From Polynucleobacter acidiphobus (GTDB lineage Bacteria; Pseudomonadota; Gammaproteobacteria; Burkholderiales; Burkholderiaceae): a stretch of DNA of 64,000 bases. The stretch spans positions 1,514,829-1,578,828 of the forward strand of contig NZ_CP023277.1 in NCBI RefSeq assembly GCF_003065385.1, written 5' to 3'. The position numbers were made by a program, and so were the translations under genes. This document shows positions 26,885 to 35,681 of the stretch, one piece after another. The notes beneath the pieces are model-generated. The model was given only the letters and a program-made list of their open reading frames with translations. It was not told the origin of the DNA and did not search any database. Position 1 is the stretch's first letter. Every line of letters starts with the position of its first letter.

Positions 26885-28312
26885 ATGATCACTAAATTCA
26901 TCGATCGCTTGTTGCGTCGCGGCCCTCGCCCAAAGTCGGATCAATCCGGGGCTACCTTGGTAGCCCATAAGGTTTCTAAGAAAACCCATCGGATCGATCC
27001 TGCCTTACTTTCAAAAAATGCAGTCAAGGTCACCCATACCTTACAGCAAGGAGGCTATAAAGCCTATATCGTAGGTGGGGCAGTTCGCGATCTCGTTTTA
27101 GGGATCGCCCCTAAAGACTTTGATGTAGCAACCAATGCCACCCCCGAACAAGTACAAAAATTATTTAGGCGTTCACGCTTGATTGGGCGTCGCTTTCAGA
27201 TTGTGCATGTCACTTATTTTGGCAAAGAGCGCCCTGAAATTATTGAAGTCTCTACTTTTCGTGCGGTGTTAGAAAGTGTAGGTGAGCATATTGCCGAGAG
27301 CGGTCGCATTCTGCGTGACAACGTTTGGGGCACGCATGCCGAAGACGCTGCCCGCCGTGACTTTACGATCAATGCAATGTATTACGACCCCAGTACAGAA
27401 ACGGTGCTCGATTATCACGGTGGCATGGAGGATATCCGCTCTAAAACGATTCGCATGATCGGTAACCCAACAAAGCGTTACCGTGAAGATCCGGTCCGTA
27501 TGTTGCGAGCGATTCGCTTTGCCGCTAAGACGGGTTTTCAGATTGAGCCCAAGACCCTTGCACCGATTCATGAGCTTAGCCAATTAATCCATGACGTTCC
27601 AAGCGCTCGCCTATTCGATGAGATTTTGAAATTACTCATGTCAGGGCATGCTTGGGCTGGAATCCAGGCATTGCGTCATGCAAACTTGCACCATGGGCTT
27701 TTGCCATTTATGGATCGTGCACTCGAAGATGCGCAAGCCGCTCAATTTATTGAGCAAGCACTGCGCAACACCGATGAACGGATTCAAATGGGTAAATCGG
27801 TTTCCCCGGGTTTTCTGTTTGCGGCCTTGCTTTGGCCCGATCTGGAGAAGGAGTGGCAAGCACTTAGAAATACTGGGATGCCTGCTGTAGCAGCACTCCA
27901 TGCTGCAATTGATACGGTTGTCTCCCCCTCGCATACCGGCATCACCATTCAGCGCCGCCATGAGGGTGATATGCGGGATATCTGGACCATGCAACCGCGT
28001 TTTGAAAAACGAGTGGGGCGCTACCCCGAGCGACTGCTAGAGGTTCCGCGCTTTCGGGCTGGTTACGACTTCATGCTCCTGCGCAGCCAAACAGGGTATT
28101 GCAAACCCAGCCTTGGGCAATGGTGGACAGACTTTTATCATGCGGATTTACCCGAACGCGAAGCCTTACTGGCGAGCGCGAAGCTAGAAGATATGGCCTC
28201 CGGCAAAACCCCAACGAACCCAAATAGGAACAGGCGCCGCAGGCCAAAAAAGCCAAAGCCAAACCCTGACAACCCCCCGGATTCTGGACCAAATGACGCC
28301 AAGCAAAGTTAA
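26885..28312 (+). CDS. pcnB: Poly(A) polymerase I
   Basis: PcnB adds poly(A) tails to RNA 3' ends and thereby marks them for decay. The 475 residues contain the class II nucleotidyltransferase core VGGAVRDLVLG and the metal-binding DFDVAT (D78, D80). LFRRSRLIGRRFQIVHV (93-109) is the segment that separates poly(A) polymerases from CCA-adding enzymes. NPTKRYREDPVRMLRAIRFAAK follows. The last 40 residues are a low-complexity basic, proline- and asparagine-rich tail, likely for RNA contact. It lies 20 bases after the HAD gene and before folK. The identification is firm. Confidence 0.95.
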   Translation: MITKFIDRLLRRGPRPKSDQSGATLVAHKVSKKTHRIDPALLSKNAVKVTHTLQQGGYKAYIVGGAVRDLVLGIAPKDFDVATNATPEQVQKLFRRSRLIGRRFQIVHVTYFGKERPEIIEVSTFRAVLESVGEHIAESGRILRDNVWGTHAEDAARRDFTINAMYYDPSTETVLDYHGGMEDIRSKTIRMIGNPTKRYREDPVRMLRAIRFAAKTGFQIEPKTLAPIHELSQLIHDVPSARLFDEILKLLMSGHAWAGIQALRHANLHHGLLPFMDRALEDAQAAQFIEQALRNTDERIQMGKSVSPGFLFAALLWPDLEKEWQALRNTGMPAVAALHAAIDTVVSPSHTGITIQRRHEGDMRDIWTMQPRFEKRVGRYPERLLEVPRFRAGYDFMLLRSQTGYCKPSLGQWWTDFYHADLPEREALLASAKLEDMASGKTPTNPNRNRRRRPKKPKPNPDNPPDSGPNDAKQS

Positions 28313-28355
28313 CTGATTTTCAGTAAAGTAAGCGCATATTCTTAGTAGGGAACTC

Positions 28356-28865
28356 ATGGCGCACGCCTTTATTGGATTCGGTGGCAACATTGGCGATGCT
28401 CGGCAGAGCATCACCGATGCAATCGTCTGCCTTGCTCAGCATATTCAAATCCATATCGTTAACAAAAGCTGCTTTTATCAAAGCGCGCCTGTAAACGCTG
28501 TGGGGGGTGACTACATCAATGCGGTTGTCGAAATTGATACTGAACTCAATCCCTATGGACTTTTATATGTCTGCCAATCGATCGAGCATCAGTTTGGTCG
28601 CGAACGTCCTTATGCCAATGCGCCCCGAACCCTTGATCTCGATATTTTGTTTTATGAAGGCATTGAACAAAACCATTCTGAGCTCACCATTCCGCATCCA
28701 CGCATTGCCGAACGCTCCTTTGTGATTCTTCCTTTACTTGAAATTTGCCCCGATTTTTTCTTACCCAACCACGGCCCCTTAAAAAATCTTTTGCCTAATA
28801 TTGCACACCAACGCATTACCCGAATCACTTGCAAACACTGCGATTGCGACCAACAGCTGCATTAG
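28356..28865 (+). CDS. folK: 2-amino-4-hydroxy-6-hydroxymethyldihydropteridine pyrophosphokinase
   Basis: FolK transfers pyrophosphate from ATP to 6-hydroxymethyl-dihydropterin in folate synthesis. The 169 residues show the start AFIGFGGNIGDARQSI, YINAVVEIDTEL, the signature RPYANAPRTLDLDILFY with the two metal-binding Asp residues, and IPHPRIAERSFVILPLLEI. pcnB-folK-panB is a conserved order in many proteobacteria. It starts 43 bases after pcnB and ends 15 bases before panB. Confidence 0.97.
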   Translation: MAHAFIGFGGNIGDARQSITDAIVCLAQHIQIHIVNKSCFYQSAPVNAVGGDYINAVVEIDTELNPYGLLYVCQSIEHQFGRERPYANAPRTLDLDILFYEGIEQNHSELTIPHPRIAERSFVILPLLEICPDFFLPNHGPLKNLLPNIAHQRITRITCKHCDCDQQLH

Positions 28866-28880
28866 GCTTAAAATCGGCTT

Positions 28881-29696
28881 ATGAGTTATTTACAAGGCGA
28901 TAAGCCAATTACGATCACGAAGTTATTGGCCATGCATGCCGATGGCGAGAAAATTGCGGTTCTAACTGCATACGACTCGACCATGAGCGCCCTTCTCAAT
29001 CGCTGTGGAGTCGAAGTGATTTTGATTGGAGACTCGCTTGGCAATGTGATCCAAGGTCACAGCAGCACTACTCCGGTTACCGTTGAGGAAATGGCCTATC
29101 ACACGGAATGCGTTGCCCGTGCCAATCACCATGCATTCTTGATTGCCGATCTACCATTTGCAAGCTATGGAGACCCCGTTCAAGCATTGGAATCAGCCGC
29201 TGAGCTGATGCGCGCAGGTGCTGACATGGTAAAGCTTGAAGGTGGTAGTTGGCAGGTCGATATCATTCAATTTTTAGTCGAGCGCAGTGTTCCGGTTTGC
29301 GCTCACCTGGGGCTCTTACCTCAGTCCGTGCACTTGCTGGGTGGTTATAAAGTCCAAGGCAAGTCAAAAGATGCCGGCGCTCTGATGTTTGAACAAGCCC
29401 ATGCTTGCCAGTCCGCAGGGGCTCAAATGCTCGTTCTAGAGGCAATCCCATCAGCACTCGGAGAAAAAATTACCCAGTCACTCCACATTCCCACCATTGG
29501 GATTGGAGCGGGGCCAAATTGCTCCGGACAAGTTTTGGTCCTGCCAGATTTACTCGGAATTAGTCCTGGAAAAGCGCCAAAGTTTGTGAAAGACTTCATG
29601 GCTGGTAGCAGCTCGATTGAGGCAGCGATTAAAGCCTATGTTCGTGAAGTCAAGTCCGGAAAATTTCCCGGACCTGAGCATTGCTTTGCTTCTTAA
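28881..29696 (+). CDS. panB: 3-methyl-2-oxobutanoate hydroxymethyltransferase
   Basis: PanB makes ketopantoate, the first committed step to pantothenate and CoA. The 271 residues contain [41 protein letters not shown] (metal and substrate site, split here over motif blocks), [31 protein letters not shown] and the catalytic Glu of VLEAIPSAL, then [22 protein letters not shown]. The stop codon overlaps the dnaJ stop on the opposite strand within TTAATTAA. panC is not in the window. Confidence 0.95.
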   Translation: MSYLQGDKPITITKLLAMHADGEKIAVLTAYDSTMSALLNRCGVEVILIGDSLGNVIQGHSSTTPVTVEEMAYHTECVARANHHAFLIADLPFASYGDPVQALESAAELMRAGADMVKLEGGSWQVDIIQFLVERSVPVCAHLGLLPQSVHLLGGYKVQGKSKDAGALMFEQAHACQSAGAQMLVLEAIPSALGEKITQSLHIPTIGIGAGPNCSGQVLVLPDLLGISPGKAPKFVKDFMAGSSSIEAAIKAYVREVKSGKFPGPEHCFAS

Positions 29697-30811
29697 TTAA
29701 AAAAACTCTTCATTCGATCAAACCAACCCTCTTGTTGAGGACTGTGTTTTTTGCCACCGCTTCGAAGTGATTCATCAAATTGAGAGAGCAATGCTTTTTG
29801 TTCCTCGGATAACTTCACAGGGGTTTCAAGCAAGACATGTACATACAAATCGCCCAATAGGGAGGAACGCAACTGCTTAATTCCTTTGCCGCGTAAACGG
29901 AAGGTTTTGCCGGTTTGGGTTCCCTCAGGAATCGTTAGCTCAACCCTGCCGCCAAGCGTTGGAACTTCAATATCACCACCCAAAGTAGCGGTCGCAAATG
30001 AGACGGGCATTTGAATATGCAAATCGCTACCATCGCGCTCAAATACGGGGTGCTCTTTGACATGCACTTCGACGTAGAGATCGCCTGAGGGACCGCCGTT
30101 AATCCCGGGCTCGCCATTACCAACGGAGCGCACCCGCATACCATCATCAATGCCGGCCGGGATCTTAATTTCGAGAGTCTTTTGCTCTTTGATCTTGCCG
30201 CTCCCATGGCAGGTCTTGCAGGGCTTCGGTATGTATTGGCCGGTGCCACGACACTTTGGGCACGTTTGTTGCATTGAGAAAAAGCCTTGGGCAATCCGGA
30301 CTTGGCCGCGACCGTCACAGGTTGGGCATTCCTCAATCTTCGAACCTGGCTCTGCACCAGAACCGCTACAGGTTTTGCAATTACTCCAGCTTGGAACTCG
30401 AATTTGGGTGGTGTAACCCTCAGCAGCTTGCTCGAGGGTAATCTCCATGTTGTAGCGCAGGTCGGCGCCCTTATAAACCTGAGGGCCAGAACTTCTTCCT
30501 TGACCAAAGATATCGCCAAAGATATCGCCAAAGGCGTCAGCAAAACCCCCTGCAGCCCCTCCAAACCCACCCATGCTTGGGTCAACTCCAGCATGGCCGT
30601 ACTGATCGTACGCATTACGCTTTTGGGGATCTGCAAGCGTCTCGTAGGCCTCCTTCGCCTCTTTGAACTTTGCCTCGGCAGTTGGGTTGTCAGGGTTGCG
30701 ATCAGGGTGGTATTTCATGGCCAATTTGCGATAAGCCTTTTTAAGATCCTCATCGCTGGCATTTTTACCAACCCCTAGCACCTCATAAAAATCACGTTTA
30801 CCAGTAGCCAC
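29693..30811 (-). CDS. dnaJ: Chaperone protein DnaJ (Hsp40)
   Basis: DnaJ delivers clients to DnaK and stimulates its ATPase. The 372 residues show the J domain with HPD at 35-37, a Gly/Phe-rich linker ([16 protein letters not shown]), and four CxxCxGxG zinc motifs ([32 protein letters not shown]). The C-terminal client-binding domains follow. I chose GTG at 30811 because AAGGA lies eight bases upstream and the product starts [12 protein letters not shown] as in relatives; a longer frame to 30853 has no support. It follows dnaK with an 81-base gap that contains a hairpin (30845-30863). Confidence 0.96.
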   Translation of the reverse strand: MATGKRDFYEVLGVGKNASDEDLKKAYRKLAMKYHPDRNPDNPTAEAKFKEAKEAYETLADPQKRNAYDQYGHAGVDPSMGGFGGAAGGFADAFGDIFGDIFGQGRSSGPQVYKGADLRYNMEITLEQAAEGYTTQIRVPSWSNCKTCSGSGAEPGSKIEECPTCDGRGQVRIAQGFFSMQQTCPKCRGTGQYIPKPCKTCHGSGKIKEQKTLEIKIPAGIDDGMRVRSVGNGEPGINGGPSGDLYVEVHVKEHPVFERDGSDLHIQMPVSFATATLGGDIEVPTLGGRVELTIPEGTQTGKTFRLRGKGIKQLRSSLLGDLYVHVLLETPVKLSEEQKALLSQFDESLRSGGKKHSPQQEGWFDRMKSFFN

Positions 30812-30844
30812 AACCCATTCCTTTTTTAATTTCCCAAAAGGCGA

Positions 30845-30863
30845 AGTCGGCACGGGGCCGACT
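30845..30863 (-). terminator. Hairpin in the dnaK-dnaJ gap, possible attenuator
   Basis: AGTCGGC, a five-base loop and GCCGACT make a perfect seven-pair stem. On the minus strand it is followed by TCGCC and only then TTTT, so it is a poor intrinsic terminator. It could lower dnaJ expression relative to dnaK or stabilise the dnaK 3' end. The role is inferred from position. Confidence 0.4.
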
Positions 30864-30892
30864 CACCAATTTGCATCATTCTTTTTTAAGAA

Positions 30893-32821
30893 TTACTTCT
30901 TATCATTGACTTCCTTAAAGTCAGCGTCGACTACTTCTGCATCATTGTTGGCTTTTGCCTCACCCGCTGGATTGGCAGAGCCTGGATTAGTCTTCGCCTG
31001 CTCGGCAGCATAGGCTTTCTCGCCAAGCTTCTGACTTGCTTTTGCCAATGCCTCGGTTTTTGACTCAATCGCTGCCTTATCACTTCCCTTGATGGCTTCC
31101 TCTAGTTCCTTCAACGCCGATTCAATTGCACTCTTCTCGGAAGCATCCAGACTCGCGCCATGCTCATCAAGTGCTTTCTTGGTCGAGTGCGCTAAGGCAT
31201 CGGCCGCATTTCGGACGGTGACCAGCTCAAGCAATTTACGATCTTCCTCAGCATTGGCTTCGGCGTCTTTCACCATCCGCTGAATCTCATCCTCAGAAAG
31301 ACCTGAGTTTGCCTTGATGGTGATCTTGTTCTCTTTGCCAGACGCTTTGTCTTTAGCGGTGACATGCAAGATTCCGTTAGCATCGATATCAAAGGTCACC
31401 TCAATTTGTGGCAAGCCACGGGGTGATGGCGGAATGCCTTCTAAATTGAACTCACCAAGCAATTTATTCGCACTGGCCATCTCACGCTCACCTTGGAAGC
31501 ACTTGATGGTGACCGCTGGCTGATTGTCTTCGGCAGTTGAAAATACTTGGGCATGCTTAGTCGGAATCGTCGTGTTTTTGGGGATCATCTTGGTCATCAC
31601 ACCGCCCAAGGTCTCAATGCCCAACGATAAGGGTGTGACATCAAGCAACAAGACATCCTTACGATCGCCTGATAAAACCGATCCCTGGATCGCAGCACCA
31701 ACCGCAACCGCCTCATCGGGATTCACGTCTTTGCGTGGTTCCTTACCAAAGATGGCCTTAACTTGCTCTTGTACCTTCGGCATACGAGTTTGGCCGCCGA
31801 CTAAGATGACATCATCAATATCGGCTGCTGAAACCCCAGCATCCTTCATCGCCACCTGGCATGGGCCCATGGTGCGAGTAATCAATTCTTCAACTAGAGA
31901 CTCCAATTTAGAGCGAGTCAACTTTAAGTTCAGATGCTTGGGGCCACTTGCATCAGCCGTTACATAAGGCAAGTTGATTTCGGTTTGTTGGGAGGAAGAC
32001 AGCTCAATCTTGGCTTTTTCAGCAGCATCCTTTAGGCGCTGCAATGCCAAGACATCTTTGCTCAAATCAACACCTTGTTCTTTCTTGAACTCAGCAATGA
32101 TCCAATCGATGATGCGTTGGTCAAAGTCTTCACCACCTAAGAAGGTGTCGCCATTGGTAGATAGCACTTCAAACTGTTTTTCTCCATCCACATTCGCGAT
32201 TTCAATAATTGAAACGTCGAAGGTGCCACCGCCTAAGTCATAAACAGCAATTTTGCGATCGGTCTTATCTTGCTTATCCAATCCGAATGCCAGAGCAGCA
32301 GCGGTAGGCTCATTAATGATGCGCTTAACTTCCAAACCAGCAATCCGGCCAGCATCTTTCGTGGCTTGACGCTGACTATCATTAAAGTAAGCGGGCACTG
32401 TGATTACGGCCTCAGTGACTTCTTCGCCCAAATAATCTTCGGCAGTCTTTTTCATTTTGCGCAAAACTTCAGCCGATACCTGCTGAGGAGCAATCTTCTT
32501 GTCACGCACTGATACCCAGGCATCGCCATTGTCTGCGGCGATGATGCTGTAAGGCATTAAGCCAATATCTTTTTGCACTTCTGCGTCGGTAAATTTGCGT
32601 CCGATTAAGCGCTTGACGGCATAGATGGTATTTTTAGGATTGGTGACTGACTGCCGCTTAGCGGGCGCACCAACCAATACCTCTCCGTCTTCCATATACG
32701 CAATGATAGAAGGGGTGGTTCTGGCGCCCTCGGCGTTTTCAATGACTTTCGGGGCGTTGTTCTCAATAACTGCGACGCAGGAGTTAGTTGTTCCTAGGTC
32801 AATTCCAATAATTTTTCCCAT
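30893..32821 (-). CDS. dnaK: Chaperone protein DnaK (Hsp70)
   Basis: DnaK is the ATP-dependent Hsp70 that binds exposed hydrophobic peptides. The 642 residues open with the phosphate loop [14 protein letters not shown]. Further ATPase motifs are [48 protein letters not shown] and [15 protein letters not shown]. The linker [16 protein letters not shown] leads to the substrate domain and a helical lid. The tail ends in the acidic [13 protein letters not shown]. The ATG at 32821 lies 46 bases after a strong sigma-32 promoter, so it is heat-inducible independently of grpE. Confidence 0.98.
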   Translation of the reverse strand: MGKIIGIDLGTTNSCVAVIENNAPKVIENAEGARTTPSIIAYMEDGEVLVGAPAKRQSVTNPKNTIYAVKRLIGRKFTDAEVQKDIGLMPYSIIAADNGDAWVSVRDKKIAPQQVSAEVLRKMKKTAEDYLGEEVTEAVITVPAYFNDSQRQATKDAGRIAGLEVKRIINEPTAAALAFGLDKQDKTDRKIAVYDLGGGTFDVSIIEIANVDGEKQFEVLSTNGDTFLGGEDFDQRIIDWIIAEFKKEQGVDLSKDVLALQRLKDAAEKAKIELSSSQQTEINLPYVTADASGPKHLNLKLTRSKLESLVEELITRTMGPCQVAMKDAGVSAADIDDVILVGGQTRMPKVQEQVKAIFGKEPRKDVNPDEAVAVGAAIQGSVLSGDRKDVLLLDVTPLSLGIETLGGVMTKMIPKNTTIPTKHAQVFSTAEDNQPAVTIKCFQGEREMASANKLLGEFNLEGIPPSPRGLPQIEVTFDIDANGILHVTAKDKASGKENKITIKANSGLSEDEIQRMVKDAEANAEEDRKLLELVTVRNAADALAHSTKKALDEHGASLDASEKSAIESALKELEEAIKGSDKAAIESKTEALAKASQKLGEKAYAAEQAKTNPGSANPAGEAKANNDAEVVDADFKEVNDKK

Positions 32822-32866
32822 AATGGCTCCAAATGATGGTGAGGCGTTGTTTCGAATAATGAGTAG

Positions 32867-32892
32867 ATGGGGGCAAGTTCGGCAATTTCAAG
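32867..32892 (-). promoter_or_regulatory. Sigma-32 heat-shock promoter of dnaK
   Basis: On the minus strand CTTGAAA (32892-32886), a 13-base spacer and CCCCAT (32872-32867) followed by CT match the RpoH consensus (CTTGAAA, 11-16 bases, CCCCATNT) almost perfectly. The start site would fall near 32860, about 40 bases before the dnaK ATG. The -35 lies inside one arm of a 9-9-9 palindrome. Confidence 0.85.
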
Positions 32893-32911
32893 GGCTCTAA
32901 GTCCTTGAAAT
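32885..32911. promoter_or_regulatory. Perfect 9-9-9 inverted repeat overlapping the dnaK -35 element
   Basis: ATTTCAAGG (32885-32893), nine bases, then CCTTGAAAT (32903-32911), an exact reverse complement. The arm and spacer lengths equal those of CIRCE, the HrcA operator, but the arm sequence differs from the CIRCE arms TTAGCACTC/GAGTGCTAA. The promoter-proximal arm contains the sigma-32 -35. It lies between grpE and dnaK, 13 bases after the grpE stop. It may be an operator or an RNA hairpin at the grpE 3' end; there is no T-run for a terminator. Confidence 0.6.
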
Positions 32912-32924
32912 AATTAGCCCTAAC

Positions 32925-33452
32925 TTATTTTGCTTGGCTAACAGTCACCAAAGCGGGTCTTAAAACCCGGTCGGCGATCAAGAAGCCTCTTTGCAAGACC
33001 GAGACCACTGTGTTGGGCTCTTGATCCGATGGGACCATAGAGATTGCCTGATGCTGATGAGGGTCAAACTTAGCCCCAGACTCGGGATTAATCTCAACCA
33101 AGCGGCCTTTTTCGAAGGCAGCAATGAGTTGCTTTAGAGTGATCTCGAGACCCTCCTTAAACGCTTTTGCATCGCCAGCCTCGGTGGCTAGAGCGGCATA
33201 TAAGCTATCGCTGACTGGAATCAAGTGCTCAGCAAAATTTTCAATGGCAAATTTGTGGGCTTTTGCAATGTCTTCAGCAGCGCGACGCCGAATATTCTCA
33301 CCCTCCGCCTTAGCGCGCAAGAAGTTATCTTGCATTTCTGCGAGCTTCGTCTTGAGCTCTGCAAGCTCCTCTTCCATGCTCTGGGGAGGCTGTTCATTCA
33401 CTTCGGTTGTTGCGTTGTCCGCTGCTTGTTGCTCAGATTTTTGATCACTCAT
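32925..33452 (-). CDS. grpE: Nucleotide exchange factor GrpE
   Basis: GrpE releases ADP from DnaK and acts as its thermosensor. The 175 residues have an acidic, disordered N-terminus, a long helix ([29 protein letters not shown], a dimer coiled coil) and a beta domain: [39 protein letters not shown]. The start chosen is ATG at 33452 with AAGGTGGA upstream; the frame extends to 33503 but that would cross the promoter. It has its own sigma-32 promoter. Confidence 0.97.
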   Translation of the reverse strand: MSDQKSEQQAADNATTEVNEQPPQSMEEELAELKTKLAEMQDNFLRAKAEGENIRRRAAEDIAKAHKFAIENFAEHLIPVSDSLYAALATEAGDAKAFKEGLEITLKQLIAAFEKGRLVEINPESGAKFDPHQHQAISMVPSDQEPNTVVSVLQRGFLIADRVLRPALVTVSQAK

Positions 33453-33482
33453 AGTCGTTCCACCTTGTTTTCTGCATTTTAT

Positions 33483-33509
33483 ATGGGGTTCATGACCACC
33501 CATTTCAAG
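33483..33509 (-). promoter_or_regulatory. Sigma-32 heat-shock promoter of grpE
   Basis: On the minus strand CTTGAAA (33509-33503), a 14-base spacer and CCCCAT (33488-33483) followed by ATA match the RpoH consensus. It sits in the 66-base gap between hemH and grpE, with the start site near 33476 and a leader of about 25 bases. It allows grpE to be heat-induced apart from hrcA and hemH. Confidence 0.87.
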
Positions 33510-33518
33510 GGGACTACC

Positions 33519-34631
33519 TTATCCAGCAGTCATCGCAGCTTCTGCTACCTGAGCACGCTGATTGCGAAACTCCAAAACTGCAGGAGACTCAAGCTCTTTT
33601 GACCAGCCATGCATATGCTCTAAAGCAATTGCATGTAAAGCCGAAATGAAATTAGGATCGTCATTTAAGCATGGGATGTAACGATACTCTTTGCCACCAT
33701 GCTCATGAAAAATCTCTTGACCTTCCATGGCAATTTCTTCTAAGGTCTCTAGGCAGTCTGCTGGGAAACCAGGACAAACAATATCCATGTGAGGGCAGCC
33801 TGCCTTCCCAAGCTCCTCAATGGTCAAGGCAGTGTAAGGCTTTAACCATTCCGCGCGACCAAAGCGAGATTGAAAGGTGACGTGGTAATTGGCTGGCTCT
33901 AATCCCAGCGCCTCTCCTAGCAAGCGACCTGATTTCAGACATTCGCAATGATAGGGATCCCCTTGCATCAAATTTCGTTTGGGCAGACCATGAAAGGACA
34001 TGATGAGCTTGGCGCCCTTTGAAAAATCGGGTCGGCCATGTTGCGCCCAGTAGGCTTCAATCTGTTGACGGAGAGACTCAATGTAAGCGCCATGATCATG
34101 ATAGTGCTTCACAATTCGGAGTTCGGGTTGATTGCGCCACGTCTTAAGAACTGAAAACACCTCATCAAAGCTGGAGGCGCTGGTGGTCGCTGAATATTGA
34201 GGGTACAAAGGCAATACCAATAGACGCTCAACATTGGCCTCCTGAAAACGGTTGAGCACTTCAGGAATGGATGGCTTACCGTAACGCATCGCTAGATCCA
34301 CGATCACATTCGAATCCTTGCCCGCAAAGCGATCCCTCAAACCTTGGGCCTGCGCTTGCGAATAGACCAGCAAGGGGGAACCCTCTTTTAGCCAAATCGA
34401 TGCGTATTTTTTCGCCGAAGCGCCGCTGCGAATCGGCAAAATAATACCGTGCAAAATGAACCACCAAATCAAGCGCGGAATTTCAACGACCCGAGGGTCC
34501 GACAAAAATTGCTTTAAGTAGGTTTTCACCGCCGTGCGCGTAGGCGCCTCTGGGGTGCCCAAATTAATCAACAAAACGCCGGTCCGGGAGGTTCTTAAAT
34601 GAGGGTTCGTTTTCAACAGTGATCCAATCAT
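33519..34631 (-). CDS. hemH: Ferrochelatase
   Basis: HemH inserts iron into protoporphyrin IX, the last step of protoheme synthesis. The 370 residues contain GVLLINLGTPEAPT, LPLYPQYSATTSAS, the active-site His in LIMSFHGLPKRN, VTFQSRFGRAEWLKP, and the conserved VCPGFPADCLETLEEI. The three cysteines near the C-terminus do not make an obvious 2Fe-2S site. The ATG overlaps the hrcA stop by one base (TAATG). It sits between hrcA and grpE in the heat-shock block, an arrangement seen in related betaproteobacteria. Confidence 0.96.
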   Translation of the reverse strand: MIGSLLKTNPHLRTSRTGVLLINLGTPEAPTRTAVKTYLKQFLSDPRVVEIPRLIWWFILHGIILPIRSGASAKKYASIWLKEGSPLLVYSQAQAQGLRDRFAGKDSNVIVDLAMRYGKPSIPEVLNRFQEANVERLLVLPLYPQYSATTSASSFDEVFSVLKTWRNQPELRIVKHYHDHGAYIESLRQQIEAYWAQHGRPDFSKGAKLIMSFHGLPKRNLMQGDPYHCECLKSGRLLGEALGLEPANYHVTFQSRFGRAEWLKPYTALTIEELGKAGCPHMDIVCPGFPADCLETLEEIAMEGQEIFHEHGGKEYRYIPCLNDDPNFISALHAIALEHMHGWSKELESPAVLEFRNQRAQVAEAAMTAG

Positions 34632-35644
34632 TAAGGGGAGCTCAAGGCGCCGCTTAATAGCTTAGAGGTGATATCCACAATCGGGATCACACGATCATAC
34701 GCCATTCGAGTGGGGCCGATCACGCCGAGTGTTCCTACCACTTGCCCATCCACACTATAGGGAGCGCTGATCACCGCCAAATCCTCATAGGGCAACAGCT
34801 CACTTTCGCCGCCAATAAAGATCTGAATACCATCGGCATGACTTGATACGTCCAACAATTGCATGAGCAGGGATTTTTGCTCCAACATATCGAACATTTT
34901 GCGTAATTTGCTCAGATTGGAGCTCAGCTCACCCACATCGAGTAAGTGGCGTTCTCCAGAAATCACCATATCCGGGTGATTTAAACCCGTGTCACTCACA
35001 CCATTCTCGAGGGCGAGTGCCATTAATCCAGCAATGTCACTGCGCAAGTGATCCAACTCTGCCCGTAAGCGACTGCGAACCTCTGAAAAACTCTTTCCTG
35101 AGAAATGCGCATTAATGAAATTACTTGCCTCTGTCAGCTGTGCGGGACTGTAATCTTGGTTGGTCGGCAAGATCCGATTTTGCACATCCCCCTCGGGAGT
35201 TACCAAAATTAACAAAATCTTGCCTTCGCCAAGGCGCAGAAACTCAATGTGTTTAAAGATCTGAGAGCGCTTCGGGGTCATGACCACGCCAGCAAAATGC
35301 GTCAGATTGGATAAGAGCTGGGCTGCAGAACTAATCACCTTTTGGGGAGCATCGGGATATAAGGATTGCTCAACCTGTTTGGAAGCCACCTCCTCCAGGG
35401 GCCGAATGGTCAACATCGTGTCGACAAACAAACGGTAACCTCGCGGGGTTGGAATGCGTCCTGCCGAGGTATGCGGACTGGTCACCAAACCAAGGTCCTC
35501 AAGATCGGCCATTACATTCCGAATCGTCGCTGCCGAGAGATCCAATCCCGAAAAACGTGACAGGGTCCGCGAGCCCACTGGCTGGCCTTCTTCGATATAT
35601 CTCTCGATTAAGGTTTTGAGCAGAACTTTTGAGCGATCATCCAT
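34631..35644 (-). CDS. hrcA: Heat-inducible transcription repressor HrcA
   Basis: HrcA represses chaperone genes by binding CIRCE, and GroEL helps it fold. The 337 residues show the N-terminal winged helix: [44 protein letters not shown] and [20 protein letters not shown]. The C-terminal GAF-like dimer domain ends [37 protein letters not shown]. Start ATG at 35644. It is divergent from nadK with a 37-base gap. I found no canonical CIRCE in the window, so its targets (groESL, probably) lie elsewhere. Confidence 0.96.
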   Translation of the reverse strand: MDDRSKVLLKTLIERYIEEGQPVGSRTLSRFSGLDLSAATIRNVMADLEDLGLVTSPHTSAGRIPTPRGYRLFVDTMLTIRPLEEVASKQVEQSLYPDAPQKVISSAAQLLSNLTHFAGVVMTPKRSQIFKHIEFLRLGEGKILLILVTPEGDVQNRILPTNQDYSPAQLTEASNFINAHFSGKSFSEVRSRLRAELDHLRSDIAGLMALALENGVSDTGLNHPDMVISGERHLLDVGELSSNLSKLRKMFDMLEQKSLLMQLLDVSSHADGIQIFIGGESELLPYEDLAVISAPYSVDGQVVGTLGVIGPTRMAYDRVIPIVDITSKLLSGALSSP

Positions 35645-35681
35645 GATTGGAGTAATTTTATGCCTATGGTTTAATCGTCAT

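Noticed and set aside
30878..30893. ATTCTT-TTTT-AAGAAT repeat just after the dnaK stop as a terminator
   Set aside because: An AT-only six-pair stem is too weak, and transcription is expected to continue into dnaJ.
32822..35681. Canonical CIRCE element (TTAGCACTC-N9-GAGTGCTAA) near the heat-shock genes
   Set aside because: Searched by eye in every gap of the block and not found; only the differently sequenced 9-9-9 palindrome is present.
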